Assembly (NCBI GenBank): GCA_021825365.1
Contig: JAKAHR010000005.1
Span: 62,001 to 126,000 of the forward strand
Direction of reading: 5' to 3'
Length of the DNA stretch: 64,000 nt
Origin: Nitrospirota bacterium
GTDB lineage: Bacteria > Nitrospirota > Thermodesulfovibrionia > Thermodesulfovibrionales > UBA6898
The notes under the pieces were generated by a model. It made no database searches. It had not been told where the DNA came from and saw only the letters and a list, made by a program, of their open reading frames with translations. Below are positions 19,410 to 29,440 of this stretch, piece after piece (within the stretch, counting starts at the first letter, position 1; each line of letters starts with the position of its first letter). Position numbers and translations under genes: made by a program.

Positions 19410-21284
19410 TCAGGCGCTGAAGGTCGGCTCTCGCAGGAAAGCGCGGACAGAGGCGGCGATGCCGTCCTCGTCTATCCCGTATTTCGCCCGCAGCCTGTCC
19501 TGACCGCCCTGCTCCATGAACCCGTCGGGCACCGCCAGGCGCCGCACATGCACATGCGACCCGGCATCAGAGAGACATTCAAGCACCGCGCTGCCAAACC
19601 CTCCCTGGCCGGCGTTCTCCTCGATCGTGACTACCTTCGGCACGCGGGATGCGACGGACTGGATCAGCCCGCTGTCGAGAGGTTTTACAAACCGCGCGTT
19701 GACGACCACGGAACTGATGCCATCCGCAGCCATCCGCTCCGCAGCTCGCACTGCCGGGATGACGCAGCTGCCGACGGCAAACAGCGCAACGTCCGTGCCT
19801 TCCCTCACGACCTCCCCCCGCCCGAGTGACAGGGGAGAATGGGGCAAGGGGCTCTCGGGAAGCCGCCCGCGAGGATACCGTATCGCCGCGGGTCCCTGCT
19901 GTGTAACGGCGAACCTGAGCATCATATCGAGTTCCTCCCCGTCAGCAGGGGCCATGACCGTGAGATTCGGAATGTGTCTCAAAAAAGATATATCAAAGAG
20001 ACCGTTATGCGTAGGACCGTCCTCGCCGACAATGCCCGCCCTGTCTATGGCGAATATCACCGGCAATCCCTGCAGACATACGTCATGGATGATCTGGTCA
20101 TAGGCGCGCTGTAAAAAGGTGGAATAGACAGCGAATACCGGCCGCACGCCCTGTGTCGCCAGCCCGGCGGCAAAGGTGACCGCATGGGGCTCGGCGATGC
20201 CGACGTCGTAGAACCTGTCAGGAAACCGATGAGCAAAGCAATCCAGACCGGTCCCTTCCGTCATCGCTGCCGTGATGGCGACGATCCTGTCATCAGAGGA
20301 AGCGAGATCGGAAAGTATGTTTCCGAAGGTCTCGCTGTACGTCAGAACGCCGGATGAACGCAGGGGTGAGCCGGTCTCGGGTTCAAATGGTCCGACACCA
20401 TGAAAGATGCAGGGGTCTTTTTCGGAAAATTCATACCCCTTCCCCTTCTTCGTGATAACGTGGATCAGGGTCGGAGAGGTCGCTTTCTTTATCCGGGAAA
20501 GGGTATCGATCAGCATTTCGATGCTGTGTCCGTCAATGGGGCCGACGTAATCGAAACCCATCTCCTCAAAGAGGATGCCCGGCAGCAGCAGGCCCTTCAT
20601 CAACTCCTCCGCCTTCTGCGCCATCTTAGCAACCGGCATTCCGAGGCGTGGAATACCCTCGAGGAAGGCCTTTGTCTGTTTCTTGAACCTCCGGTAGAAC
20701 TCTCCGGTGAGTATCCGGTTCATGTAGTCGGAAAGGGCTCCCACATTATGAGATATCGACATCTCGTTATCATTGAGAATAACGATCAGGTCCTTCTTCA
20801 GATGGCCGGCGTTGTTGAGTCCCTCGAAGGCAAGCCCGCCCGAAAGGGCACCGTCACCGGTAACCGCGATCACCTTGAAGTCCCCCCCTGTCCTCGCCCT
20901 GCCCTCAAGGATGCCGAGGGCTGCCGAGATGGACGTGGAGCTGTGGCCCGTGCCGAATGTGTCGTACTCGCTTTCACCCCGCTTCGGAAAACCCGATATA
21001 CCGTCTTCCTTCCTGATCGTGTGGAATCGGTCTCTCCGGCCGGTGAGGAGCTTGTGGGAGTACGACTGGTGGCCAACATCCCAGATGATCTTGTCCGTGG
21101 GGGTGTTGAAGGCATAATGGAGGGCAATCGTGAGCTCCACGGCGCCGAGGTTCGATGCCAGATGACCGCCGTTGACCGCGACCGTACTGATGATGACCTC
21201 TCTCAGTTCCTTCGCGAGTTCACCCATCTCCGTCAAGCTCAGTTTCCTGAGATCAGCGGGTCCCTGTATCCTGTCGAGGATCAT
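19410..21284 (-). CDS. dxs: 1-deoxy-D-xylulose-5-phosphate synthase
   Basis: The first enzyme of the MEP isoprenoid pathway: pyruvate plus glyceraldehyde-3-phosphate give DXP, with thiamine diphosphate. The 624-residue length is standard. The TPP motif is present (GDGALSGGLAFEGLNNAG with NDNEMSISHN), as is the N-terminal GHQSYSHKLLTGR and the transketolase C-terminal domain. The start overlaps the ispA stop by one base (TGATG), placing the substrate-making and prenyl-extending enzymes in one transcript. Confidence 0.97.
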   Translation of the reverse strand: MILDRIQGPADLRKLSLTEMGELAKELREVIISTVAVNGGHLASNLGAVELTIALHYAFNTPTDKIIWDVGHQSYSHKLLTGRRDRFHTIRKEDGISGFPKRGESEYDTFGTGHSSTSISAALGILEGRARTGGDFKVIAVTGDGALSGGLAFEGLNNAGHLKKDLIVILNDNEMSISHNVGALSDYMNRILTGEFYRRFKKQTKAFLEGIPRLGMPVAKMAQKAEELMKGLLLPGILFEEMGFDYVGPIDGHSIEMLIDTLSRIKKATSPTLIHVITKKGKGYEFSEKDPCIFHGVGPFEPETGSPLRSSGVLTYSETFGNILSDLASSDDRIVAITAAMTEGTGLDCFAHRFPDRFYDVGIAEPHAVTFAAGLATQGVRPVFAVYSTFLQRAYDQIIHDVCLQGLPVIFAIDRAGIVGEDGPTHNGLFDISFLRHIPNLTVMAPADGEELDMMLRFAVTQQGPAAIRYPRGRLPESPLPHSPLSLGRGEVVREGTDVALFAVGSCVIPAVRAAERMAADGISSVVVNARFVKPLDSGLIQSVASRVPKVVTIEENAGQGGFGSAVLECLSDAGSHVHVRRLAVPDGFMEQGGQDRLRAKYGIDEDGIAASVRAFLREPTFSA

Positions 21285-22171
21285 CAGTGGCTCCGGCCGA
21301 GAAGGTGAAAGGCAAGCTCCCTCAGAGGCTCAACGGAAAGGGGGATCGCATCCAAGGCTGCAACGGCGTCAGCGACGAACGTGCGCGCGATTTCACGGGA
21401 GCGGTCAAGTCCATACATCCTGGGGTAGGTCATCTTCTTTTTCTTCTCATCAGAGCCGGCAGGCTTTCCGATCACCGCGGTGTCGCCCTCTACGTCCAGT
21501 ATGTCATCAATCACCTGAAATGCAAGCCCAAGGCTCTGCCCATACCGGTCTATCGCATCGACAATCTCGGTCGAGCCTCCGTGCAAAAGGGCCCCTGCAG
21601 TCGCGGAGGCCCTCAGGAGGGCGGCGGTCTTGTGTCGGTGGATGAACTGCAGGGTGTCCTCATCCGGCTCGGAATTTTCGGAAAGTATGTCCTGCACCTG
21701 GCCGGCCACCATACCGCTGCAGCCGGAGGCCCGGGCGATCTCCCCGGCGGCACGAAAAAGATTATCAGGCCGCACGGCAGGCCCCAGCAGCGGGTTGGTA
21801 AGCACCACAAAGGCCTCGCTCAGGAGGGCATCTCCTGCCAGAATCGCCACCGCCTCGCCGTACACCTTATGGCTGGTCGGCTTCCCCCGTCTCAGGTCGT
21901 CATCATCCATGGCAGGGAGGTCATCATGGATCAGGGAGTAGGTGTGGATGAATTCGAGGGCAGCCGCATAGGGAATGATCTCCTTGCCGTTTCCGCCGCA
22001 CGCCTCGTACGATGCGAGGCAGAGGACAGGCCGAATCCTTTTGCCTCCGGCATTCAGGGAGTAGAGCATCGCCTCCCTCAGGACCGCGGGACGCCCGGCC
22101 TTTCCGAAATACTCTCCGAAGAAGGCCTCAACAGCATTCTTCCTGTCTGCAAGATAGCTCTTGATATCCAT
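21284..22171 (-). CDS. ispA: Polyprenyl synthetase, probable farnesyl/geranylgeranyl diphosphate synthase
   Basis: A 295-residue prenyl chain extender. The two Asp-rich motifs are present (DDLPAMDDDD and DDILD), with the GGKRIRP substrate loop. The product chain length cannot be fixed by eye, so ispA is the family default. A longer in-frame reading from 22282 runs into the guaA 3' end with unconserved, Pro-rich sequence; the ATG at 22171 gives the usual N-terminus. No xseB, often placed upstream in proteobacteria, is seen. Confidence 0.93.
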   Translation of the reverse strand: MDIKSYLADRKNAVEAFFGEYFGKAGRPAVLREAMLYSLNAGGKRIRPVLCLASYEACGGNGKEIIPYAAALEFIHTYSLIHDDLPAMDDDDLRRGKPTSHKVYGEAVAILAGDALLSEAFVVLTNPLLGPAVRPDNLFRAAGEIARASGCSGMVAGQVQDILSENSEPDEDTLQFIHRHKTAALLRASATAGALLHGGSTEIVDAIDRYGQSLGLAFQVIDDILDVEGDTAVIGKPAGSDEKKKKMTYPRMYGLDRSREIARTFVADAVAALDAIPLSVEPLRELAFHLLGRSH

Positions 22172-22232
22172 CGTGAAGCCTGCCCGGGCCAACCCTGCGG
22201 TCAGGCCCCCAGGCTGGACCGGTCCCGGCCGG

Positions 22233-23771
22233 CTATTCCCACTCAATCGTGCCGGGCGGCTTGGAGGTGATATCGTAGACAACCCGGTTGACGCCTTTCA
22301 CCTCATTGATGATACGGTTTGAAATCCGGCCCAGCACCTCGTAGGGTATAGTAGCCCAGTCGGCGGTCATCCCGTCAAGGCTGGTGACCGCACGGACAGC
22401 AACGACGCTTTCGTAGGTCCGTTCGTCGCCCATCACCCCGACGCTCTGAATCGGCAGAATGACCGCAAAGGCCTGCCAGATACAGCGGTACAGATCCGCC
22501 GTCTTGATCTCATCGAGGACAATAGCATCAGATTCCCGCAGAATATGCAGCCGTTCCTCCGTAATCTCGCCGATGCACCGGATCGCCAGGCCGGGACCCG
22601 GAAAGGGGTGGCGCCAGCATATCTCCTCCGGCAGCCCCAGTTCCTCGCCCAGCACCCGGACCTCATCCTTGAAGAGTTCCCGGAGGGGTTCGATGAGCTT
22701 GAGCTTCATCACCTCCGGGAGACCGCCCACATTGTGGTGGCTCTTGATCACCGCAGAAGGTCCTTTGAAGGAAACGCTCTCGATCACATCAGGGTAGAGC
22801 GTACCCTGGGCGAGGAATTCCGCATCCTTTATCTTCCGCGCCTCTTCCTCGAAGACGGCGATGAACTCATTGCCGATAATCTTGCGCTTCTTCTCCGGGT
22901 CGGTGACTCCGCTGAGTCTGTCAAGAAATCGCTTCCGGCTGTCCACATGGATCAGCCGTATATGGAAATGCTCCTCAAAGGTCTTGCGCACCTTCTCCGC
23001 CTCCGCCTTGCGCAAAAGACCATTATCCACAAAGATACAGGTGAGACCCTCGCCGATAGCACGGTGAAGCAGGAGGGCGACGACAGAGGAATCCACGCCT
23101 CCGCTCAGGGCGCAGATCACCTTCTTGCCGCCAACGCGGGAGCGGATGTCCCCTATCGACCATTCGATAAACGATGCCATCTCCCAGGTCGGCCTGCAAC
23201 CGCAGATCGTGTAGACGAAGTTGTGAAGGATCCTGGTGCCCTCTTCGGTATGTACGACCTCGGGATGGAACTGCAGGGCATAGTAGTGCCTCGTCCTGTC
23301 GGCCATAGAGGCTATGGGGGAGTTTGCGGTATGGCCGATGGGGACAAACCCCCCGGGCATCGCCTCGATGCGGTCGCCATGGCTCATCCATACCTTCGTC
23401 TGCGGGGACAGGCCCCACAGGAGGTCTTCGTCACTGTCGACCGAGAGTTCCGCCCTTCCGTACTCCCGCTTTGCCGCCTTTGCGACACGCCCTCCCAGGT
23501 AGTGCGCCATGACCTGCATGCCGTAGCAGATGCCGAGAACCGGAACGCCGAGATTGAAGATTTCGAGGTCAGGCACCGGGGCGCCGCTGTCATACACGCT
23601 GGAAGGCCCCCCCGACAGGATGATCCCCCGCGGCTCGAATGCCCGGATCCTGTCGATCCCGATATTAAAAGGAAATATCTCCGAATAGACCTTGCTCTCC
23701 CTCACCCTCCGTGCGATGAGCTGGGTGTACTGGGAGCCGAAGTCGAGAACTAGAATCCTGTCTTCATGCAT
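22233..23771 (-). CDS. guaA: GMP synthase (glutamine-hydrolysing)
   Basis: Converts XMP to GMP using glutamine and ATP. All 512 residues are present: a class I glutamine amidotransferase domain with the nucleophile in GICYGMQ and the His/Glu pair in [11 protein letters not shown], an ATP pyrophosphatase domain with SGGVDSSV, and the C-terminal dimer domain ending KPPGTIEWE. It lies 54 bases after guaB, so the two steps IMP to XMP to GMP are encoded together. Confidence 0.97.
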   Translation of the reverse strand: MHEDRILVLDFGSQYTQLIARRVRESKVYSEIFPFNIGIDRIRAFEPRGIILSGGPSSVYDSGAPVPDLEIFNLGVPVLGICYGMQVMAHYLGGRVAKAAKREYGRAELSVDSDEDLLWGLSPQTKVWMSHGDRIEAMPGGFVPIGHTANSPIASMADRTRHYYALQFHPEVVHTEEGTRILHNFVYTICGCRPTWEMASFIEWSIGDIRSRVGGKKVICALSGGVDSSVVALLLHRAIGEGLTCIFVDNGLLRKAEAEKVRKTFEEHFHIRLIHVDSRKRFLDRLSGVTDPEKKRKIIGNEFIAVFEEEARKIKDAEFLAQGTLYPDVIESVSFKGPSAVIKSHHNVGGLPEVMKLKLIEPLRELFKDEVRVLGEELGLPEEICWRHPFPGPGLAIRCIGEITEERLHILRESDAIVLDEIKTADLYRCIWQAFAVILPIQSVGVMGDERTYESVVAVRAVTSLDGMTADWATIPYEVLGRISNRIINEVKGVNRVVYDITSKPPGTIEWE

Positions 23772-23825
23772 GTCAGGCCGCGATCTCCTTGCGGTTACGT
23801 GCGCTAAAAAAGATACTCACCGGCC

Positions 23826-25283
23826 TTACCATTCCGGCCGGTAATTGGGCGCCTCTTTCGTTATGATGACGTCATGGACATGGCTTTCCCGCAGACCCGC
23901 ATTCGTGATACGAATGAAGCGCGCCTTCTTCCTCAGTTCCGCGAGGTCCTTTGCGCCGCAATAACCCATACCGGAGCGGAGACCTCCGAGGAGCTGGTGC
24001 ACGCTCTGGGACAGAGGGCCTTTGTGCGGCACCCTCCCCTCAACCCCTTCAGGGACGAGCTTCTTCGTCTCGACGCCCTCCTGCTGGTACCGGTCCTTGG
24101 CTCCCACTTCCATCGCCCCGATCGAGCCCATGCCCCGGTAGACCTTGTAACTGCGTCCCTGGAACAGGACAATCTCACCCGGCGACTCGTCCGTGCCGGC
24201 AAAGAGGCTTCCTATCATCACCGAATTCGCACCAGCCGCGAGGGCCTTGGTTATGTCCCCGGAATACTTGATGCCGCCGTCTGCGATGAGCGGGATCCTG
24301 AACCTCTTCGCAACGGCGAAACAGGTCTTGATCGCCGTAAGCTGGGGCACTCCCGCCCCCGCAACGATCCTCGTCGTGCAAATCGATCCCGGCCCGATGC
24401 CGATCTTGATCGCATCGGCGCCCGCCCTTATCAGGTCAAGAGTGCCCTCGGCGGTCGCTACATTGCCGGCGATCACCTCTGCGTCATATTTCTTCTTGAT
24501 CGCCCGGAGAGTCCTGATGACCGACTCCGAATGTCCGTGAGCGGTGTCGATGACAATAATATCCACCCCTGCATTGATGAGCAGTTTTGCCCGGTCCATG
24601 GTATCACCGCCCGTACCGACCGCTGCCCCCACCATAAGCCTGCCGAGTTTGTCCTTGCAAGAGTTGGGATACTTCTTCCGCTTCTCGATATCCTTTATGG
24701 TAATCAGACCCTTCAGCCTGAATTCCTTGTCGACGATCGGGAGTTTCTCGATCTTATAGGTATTGAGAAGGCCCTTCGCCTCCTCCAGGGTCGTACCGAC
24801 CCCGGCGGTGATCAGTTTCTTTCGGGTCATCACCTCGGAGACCTTCCTGTTCACCTTCGTCTCGAACCTCAAATCCCTGTTGGTAAGGATGCCGACCAGT
24901 TTGCCGTTTACCGTAACCGGGACGCCCGATATCTTGTAGCGCTCCATGAGGGCCATCGCCTCGGCGATCCGCGCGTCCGGCGAGACGGTGATCGGATCGA
25001 TGATCATACCGCTTTCCGATTTCTTCACCTTGTCGATCTCGAAGGCCTGCCTGTCCGGCGACATCGCCCGGTGGACGATGCCCACACCGCCCTCGCGGGC
25101 GACCGCGATAGCCATCGCCGCCTCGGTGACCGTGTCCATGGCAGAGCTCAGCACAGGGATATTTATGCGGACCTTCTTCGTAAGCTGCGTCTCGATATTC
25201 ACTTCATTGGGGAGCACCTCCGACCGCGCGGGCAGCAGCAGAACATCGTCGAATGTTAAACCAACCTTGATATCTTCGGGCAT
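23826..25283 (-). CDS. guaB: Inosine-5'-monophosphate dehydrogenase
   Basis: Oxidises IMP to XMP with NAD. 485 residues: catalytic TIM barrel interrupted by two CBS domains (about 95-205), active-site Cys in [12 protein letters not shown], and the mobile flap ([17 protein letters not shown]). Start 25283 is set by AGGAGA five bases upstream; an upstream in-frame ATG at 25391 would cover the promoter. First gene of a guaB-guaA operon. Confidence 0.97.
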   Translation of the reverse strand: MPEDIKVGLTFDDVLLLPARSEVLPNEVNIETQLTKKVRINIPVLSSAMDTVTEAAMAIAVAREGGVGIVHRAMSPDRQAFEIDKVKKSESGMIIDPITVSPDARIAEAMALMERYKISGVPVTVNGKLVGILTNRDLRFETKVNRKVSEVMTRKKLITAGVGTTLEEAKGLLNTYKIEKLPIVDKEFRLKGLITIKDIEKRKKYPNSCKDKLGRLMVGAAVGTGGDTMDRAKLLINAGVDIIVIDTAHGHSESVIRTLRAIKKKYDAEVIAGNVATAEGTLDLIRAGADAIKIGIGPGSICTTRIVAGAGVPQLTAIKTCFAVAKRFRIPLIADGGIKYSGDITKALAAGANSVMIGSLFAGTDESPGEIVLFQGRSYKVYRGMGSIGAMEVGAKDRYQQEGVETKKLVPEGVEGRVPHKGPLSQSVHQLLGGLRSGMGYCGAKDLAELRKKARFIRITNAGLRESHVHDVIITKEAPNYRPEW

Positions 25284-25306
25284 CCGGTTCTCCTGATTTT
25301 CTTGAA

Positions 25307-25336
25307 ATTTTACCATGTTGTCTTTCGAGAAAGCAA
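25307..25336 (-). promoter_or_regulatory. Possible promoter of guaB-guaA
   Basis: Minus-strand TTGCTT (25336-25331), an 18-base spacer and TGG-TAAAAT with its hexamer at 25312-25307. The -35 is weak but the -10 has the extended TG. A GC-rich inverted stretch (GGGGCCCGG...) lies upstream. Confidence 0.4.
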
Positions 25337-25381
25337 CGCGGCCCCGCGGCCGGGCCCCGCTGTTATGAGCCCATTTCATGC

Positions 25382-25410
25382 TTGACAGCAACTTCTTTTT
25401 CCATTATAGT
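25382..25410 (+). promoter_or_regulatory. Strong promoter upstream of the triheme cytochrome
   Basis: TTGACA (25382-25387), a 17-base spacer and TATAGT (25405-25410). It implies a leader of about 135 bases before the ATG at 25555. I see no recognised riboswitch in that leader. Confidence 0.65.
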
Positions 25411-25554
25411 GTGCTTGCATTTGGGTGTCTGTTCCGATCGGCCGCTGCTTCTGCCCGGCGTTTTACTTGGCACCTCACTTATTGGTACAATATGCCGTTT
25501 ATTACGGTCCTGTGTTTCAGGATAAAAGTCTGGCTCATGAAAGGGGGTGAAGAG

Positions 25555-25869
25555 ATGAGGATCACCGTATTACTCCTGACCATCTTTGTAGCAGTAGCAT
25601 TCGTAGGCAGCGCCCTGGCCGTTCCTCCGGGCAAGACCGTGGAATTCGCGGCCGGAGCAGCAGGCAAGGTCATCTTCGACGGCAAGGTTCACGCTGACAA
25701 GGGTCTGAAGTGCAATGACTGTCATACCAAGATCTTCCCGATGAAGAAGGGTGGGAAGTACACCATGGCAGACATGAACTCCGGCAAGAATTGCGGCATG
25801 TGCCATAACGGCGAGAAGGCCTTCGCGTCGAAGGACGCAGCGAACTGCGGTAAATGCCATAAGAAGTAG
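25555..25869 (+). CDS. Small triheme c-type cytochrome (c7-like)
   Basis: A 104-residue secreted cytochrome with signal peptide MRITVLLLTIFVAVAFVGSALA and three heme sites (CNDCH, CGMCH, CGKCH) in a Lys-rich mature domain of about 82 residues. This matches the c3/c7 family of periplasmic electron shuttles that feed outer-membrane conduits. AGGGGGTGA precedes the ATG. An in-frame reading from 25378 is rejected because it would cover the promoter and lacks a signal. It is followed by a strong terminator. A role as donor or acceptor for the decaheme conduit at 11948 is plausible but not shown. Confidence 0.92.
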   Translation: MRITVLLLTIFVAVAFVGSALAVPPGKTVEFAAGAAGKVIFDGKVHADKGLKCNDCHTKIFPMKKGGKYTMADMNSGKNCGMCHNGEKAFASKDAANCGKCHKK

Positions 25870-25880
25870 TTTCACAAGGC

Positions 25881-25918
25881 AAAAAAAGAGGCATGGGGTA
25901 AACCATGCCTCTTTTTTT
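25881..25918. terminator. Bidirectional rho-independent terminator
   Basis: GAGGCATGG (25888-25896) and CCATGCCTC (25903-25911) form a perfect 9-bp stem with loop GGTAAA. It is flanked by A7 on the left and T7 on the right, so it works in both directions: for the cytochrome (+) and ilvE (-). Confidence 0.93.
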
Positions 25919-25935
25919 GCGCTGCGACGGGAAGA

Positions 25936-26850
25936 TCAGAAACGCGTCAGCCAGGACTCGTACTTCTTGTTCTTCCCCTTCACGATATCAAAAAAGAGGG
26001 ACTGCAATTTCTTCGTAATCTTCCCGCGGCTGCCGCTGCCGATCGTCCGGCAATCCACTTCCCTGATGGGCGTAACCTCGGCTGCAGTGCCGGTAAAAAA
26101 GGCCTCGTCGGCGATATAGATCTCGTCACGGGTAAAGCGTTCTTCAACGACCTCGATCCCGCTGTCCCGCGCAAGACTGATAACGCTGTCCCGCGTAATG
26201 CCCTCCAGAATGGACGTGAGCGGAGTCGTCTTGATCCGCCCCTTCCGAACCATGAAGACGTTCTCGCCGGAGGCCTCCGATACATAGCCTTCGGTATCGA
26301 GCATCAGCGCCTCATCGTAGCCGCACAGGATCGCCTCCTTCTTGGCAAGCTGCGAATTAACGTAATAGCCGCATACCTTGCCCCGGGTCATGTCCACATT
26401 GACATGATGTCGCGTGAAGGAGGATACCTTCACCTTTATCCCCTTCTCCAGCCCCTCGTCGCCAAGGTAGGCGCCCCACGGCCAGACGGCGATGGAGACC
26501 TTTACCGGATTGTCCTTCGGATACAGACCCATCGCTCCCAGCCCCAGATACACCAGCGGCCGGATATAACATTCACGGAGTTTGTTCGCCTTGATCGTCT
26601 TGATGATGGCATCCCTGATCTCCTTCTTCGTAAAGGGGATCTCCATCATGAAGATATGCGCTGAATCATAGAGCCGGTCTACATGTTCGTCGAGCCTGAA
26701 GATGGCAGAGCCCTTCTCGGTCCGGTAGCAGCGGATGCCCTCGAACACCCCGAGGCCGTAATGGAGGGTATGGGTAAGGACATGCACCTGCGCCTTGTCC
26801 CAGTCAACGAGCATGCCGTCCATCCAGATCTTGTCGGTCTTCGGTACCAT
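25936..26850 (-). CDS. ilvE: Branched-chain amino-acid aminotransferase
   Basis: Final transamination of Val, Leu and Ile synthesis. 304 residues of fold-type IV PLP enzyme: [17 protein letters not shown] near the N-terminus, a PLP Lys in the [12 protein letters not shown] region, EASGENVF and GITRDSVI for cofactor binding. The start is at 26850. The -10 of a near-consensus promoter sits 8 bases before this ATG, so the mRNA probably has almost no leader. Confidence 0.95.
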   Translation of the reverse strand: MVPKTDKIWMDGMLVDWDKAQVHVLTHTLHYGLGVFEGIRCYRTEKGSAIFRLDEHVDRLYDSAHIFMMEIPFTKKEIRDAIIKTIKANKLRECYIRPLVYLGLGAMGLYPKDNPVKVSIAVWPWGAYLGDEGLEKGIKVKVSSFTRHHVNVDMTRGKVCGYYVNSQLAKKEAILCGYDEALMLDTEGYVSEASGENVFMVRKGRIKTTPLTSILEGITRDSVISLARDSGIEVVEERFTRDEIYIADEAFFTGTAAEVTPIREVDCRTIGSGSRGKITKKLQSLFFDIVKGKNKKYESWLTRF

Positions 26851-26858
26851 CGGTGTCT

Positions 26859-26888
26859 ATTAAAACAATATCCGGAAGAAGCTGTCAA
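26859..26888 (-). promoter_or_regulatory. Promoter of ilvE
   Basis: Minus-strand TTGACA (26888-26883), an 18-base spacer and TTTAAT (26864-26859). Only 8 bases separate the hexamer from the ilvE ATG, so the predicted 5' leader is 0-3 bases. Confidence 0.65.
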
Positions 26889-26954
26889 CAGCTTTGACGA
26901 AGGGCTTGCCGTGCGTACAGGGTCAGGGTTGCACCGGACAAAGGGGCTCTCCCC

Positions 26955-28616
26955 CTACATCCGTTTGGGCGCGGTGACTCCGAGGATGGTGAGGGCGTCG
27001 TGCAGCACCTTTTGTATGCCCGCGCAGAGGGCAAGGCGCGCCGCCGTCAGGGCGGGGTCATCTCCCACGACCTTGTACTTGTGGTAGTAGGGATGGAAGA
27101 TGCCGGCCAGCTGCTGGAGGTAAAAGGTGATGTGGTGCGGTTCATACGACCGGGCAGCCCCCTCAAGCACCATGGGATACGAAAGCAGCTTCCTGATGAT
27201 CTCCATCTCCTCCGGCGCGGAAAGAGGGGACAGGTCAACCCCGCCAAACCTGTTCGTTTCAAGCCCCTTCTCGCGGGCATTGGCGAGGATGCTGTTGATA
27301 CGGGCGTTGGCGTATTGGACATAGTAGACCGGGTTTTCGGCAGACTGCGCCGTGACGACATCAATATCAAAATCGAGGTGGCTGTCCGACTTTCTCGTGA
27401 GGAAGATGAATTTCGTCGTGTCAGCCCCCACGAGGTCCACCACATCGCTCAACGTCACAAAGGTGCCGGCTCGTTTTGACATCTGGAACGGCTCCCCATG
27501 CTTCAGGAGGTTCACCATCTGGACCAGGATCACCCTGAACCGGCTGCTGTCATAGCCGAAGGCGCGCATGACGGACTCGATTCGCGGAATATAGCCGTGG
27601 TGGTCAGCGCCCCAGATATCGATGATAATGTCGTAGCCGCGGTCGAGTTTGTCCTTGTGATAGGCGATGTCCGAGGCGAAATAGGTATTAGCGCCGTCGC
27701 TCTTGATCACAACCCGGTCCTTGTCATCCGTATAGCCGGTCGACCGGAACCAGAGGGCGCCGTCCTTTTCATACAGGGCCCCCTTGTCTTTGAGAAAGGA
27801 GATGGCACCGGCAACCTCGCCCCTGTCGTACAGACTCTTCTCGGACACCCACCGGTCATAGGGCTTGACCTTGAACAGATCGAGGTCCTTCCTGATGAGA
27901 TCGAGCATCTTGCGGTACGCGAATTCTCTTGCAGCCTGAATGCCCTTCTGCGGCCCCTCCTCGTTTACAACCTGAGAATGATGATCTCCCTCTTTTTCCC
28001 TGAATGCGCGGGCTATGTCCTCGATGTAATCACCCCGATAGCCTTCTTCCGGAAATGTATATCCCTCAAACCCGCAGAGATGCATGTATCTGGCGAATAC
28101 CGATTCACCCAGGAGGAGCACCTGTCTTCCGGCATCGTTGATATAAAACTCCCGCTCGACCGAAAAACCGGATTCCTGAAGCAGGTTGCAGAGCGCGTTG
28201 CCGACTGCCGCGCCACGAGCATGGCCGATGTGGAGCGGCCCGGTCGGGTTTGCGCTCACGAACTCCACCAGCGCCCTTCTGCCGCGTCCTGTATCCACCC
28301 TGAGCATCGATGTGTCACCGTCGAGGAGCTGCAGGAGGGATGCGTGCAGATATGAGCTGGTAAAGGTAATATTGATGAATCCGGGGCCGGCGATTTCGAC
28401 CTTTTCGAATTGGGGATTGTCTTTAATGGCGGCTACGATATCTTCCGCGATCTGGCGGGGAGGTTTCCTGAGCGCCTTTGCCAGGCCCATGGCAAGCGTA
28501 GTAGCGACATGGCCGTGAGCCCCGCTCTTGGGAATCTCCACATCGATCTGCGGCAAAGCCGATACGCCCATCGCCTGGATAGCGGTTTCGAGTATTTTGA
28601 CGAGGTCTTTTTTCAT
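26955..28616 (-). CDS. argS: Arginyl-tRNA synthetase
   Basis: Charges tRNA-Arg in the cytoplasm. 553 residues: N-terminal Add1 domain, class I HIGH motif in PTGPLHIGHARGAAVG, the KMSKS-equivalent MSKRAGTFVTL, and an anticodon-binding DALR domain at the end. It stands between the ABC transporter genes and ilvE. Confidence 0.97.
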   Translation of the reverse strand: MKKDLVKILETAIQAMGVSALPQIDVEIPKSGAHGHVATTLAMGLAKALRKPPRQIAEDIVAAIKDNPQFEKVEIAGPGFINITFTSSYLHASLLQLLDGDTSMLRVDTGRGRRALVEFVSANPTGPLHIGHARGAAVGNALCNLLQESGFSVEREFYINDAGRQVLLLGESVFARYMHLCGFEGYTFPEEGYRGDYIEDIARAFREKEGDHHSQVVNEEGPQKGIQAAREFAYRKMLDLIRKDLDLFKVKPYDRWVSEKSLYDRGEVAGAISFLKDKGALYEKDGALWFRSTGYTDDKDRVVIKSDGANTYFASDIAYHKDKLDRGYDIIIDIWGADHHGYIPRIESVMRAFGYDSSRFRVILVQMVNLLKHGEPFQMSKRAGTFVTLSDVVDLVGADTTKFIFLTRKSDSHLDFDIDVVTAQSAENPVYYVQYANARINSILANAREKGLETNRFGGVDLSPLSAPEEMEIIRKLLSYPMVLEGAARSYEPHHITFYLQQLAGIFHPYYHKYKVVGDDPALTAARLALCAGIQKVLHDALTILGVTAPKRM

Positions 28617-28638
28617 GGTGATCTACCGGAAAATAGAG

Positions 28639-28666
28639 TTTAAACGGCGTTCCCCCGGAAAGTCAA
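28639..28666 (-). promoter_or_regulatory. Possible promoter of argS
   Basis: Minus-strand TTGACT (28666-28661), a 16-base spacer and TTTAAA (28644-28639), about 20 bases before the argS start. Spacing is good but the -10 match is moderate. Confidence 0.4.
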
Positions 28667-28672
28667 ACGCCC

Positions 28673-29440
28673 CTACCCCTTCCGCTCAAATGCCTTCCCG
28701 GCAACGGCGACAAAGACGACGGAAGCGATGATGATCACCCCGACGTCGACGATGAAGGGGAAGTCAGCGCCCAGAGCGCCGGTCTCGTTCGGAAAGATCA
28801 GGTGTTTCAGGGCATCGATACCGTACGTCAGCGGGTTGACCTTCGTAAAGACCTGAAGGAGGGTTGGCATCATCTTGACCGGATACATCGCCCCGGAGAG
28901 GAAGAACATCGGCATGACGATGAAGTTCATAATGACGCTGAAGCTCTCGTAGCTTTCATAAAAGGACGCCAGCAATATGCCGAAGGCGGCGATCGCAAAG
29001 GAGAGCACGAGACAGACGAAGACGATGCCCACCACCTGAAGGATGCCTATCTTCAGCCCCAGAAGCGGGAAAAAAGCGAGGATGATCACCGCCTGCAGGG
29101 TCGAAAGCACCATGCCGCTCGTCGCCTTTCCGACTACGACCGAGAACCGGGAGATGGGCGCAACGAGTATCTCCTTCATGAAGCCGAACTCCTTGTCCCA
29201 GATGATCGATATCGAGGAAAAGATCGAGCTGAAGAGGATCGTCATGCCGAGGATGCCGGGGAAGATGAACTGCATATAGGAAGGCCCCGCGCCGGTCGGC
29301 ACGAGACGGGACATGCCCCCGCCGACGAGGAAGAGCCAGACGAGAGGACGGGCTATCGTCGAGACGAGCCTGCTCCTCTCCCTCACGAACTTCTTGAATT
29401 CTCGCGCAACGATGACATAAACGGCGCTACCCTCTATCAT
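28673..29440 (-). CDS. ABC-2 type transporter permease
   Basis: A 255-residue inner-membrane protein with six predicted helices and the ABC-2 family segment KEILVAPISRFSVVVGKA after the first two helices, plus NPLTYGIDALKHLIF near the end, as in NodJ/DrrB-type exporters. GGAGG 5 bases before the ATG at 29440 fixes the start. It overlaps the ATPase gene by 14 bases. The substrate (drug, lipid or polysaccharide) cannot be read from sequence. Confidence 0.92.
   Translation of the reverse strand: MIEGSAVYVIVAREFKKFVRERSRLVSTIARPLVWLFLVGGGMSRLVPTGAGPSYMQFIFPGILGMTILFSSIFSSISIIWDKEFGFMKEILVAPISRFSVVVGKATSGMVLSTLQAVIILAFFPLLGLKIGILQVVGIVFVCLVLSFAIAAFGILLASFYESYESFSVIMNFIVMPMFFLSGAMYPVKMMPTLLQVFTKVNPLTYGIDALKHLIFPNETGALGADFPFIVDVGVIIIASVVFVAVAGKAFERKG

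Noticed and set aside
22869-23771. Long plus-strand ORFs opposite guaA, guaB, aat and other genes
   Set aside because: They are antisense shadows in GC-rich DNA; the minus-strand proteins match known families throughout and no ribosome sites support the shadows.
25467-25491. TTGGCAC...TTAT and TTGGCA...TACAAT looked like sigma-54 or sigma-70 promoters before the triheme cytochrome
   Set aside because: The -12 GC is absent for sigma-54 and the spacer is 13 bases for sigma-70; the upstream TTGACA-17-TATAGT is far better.
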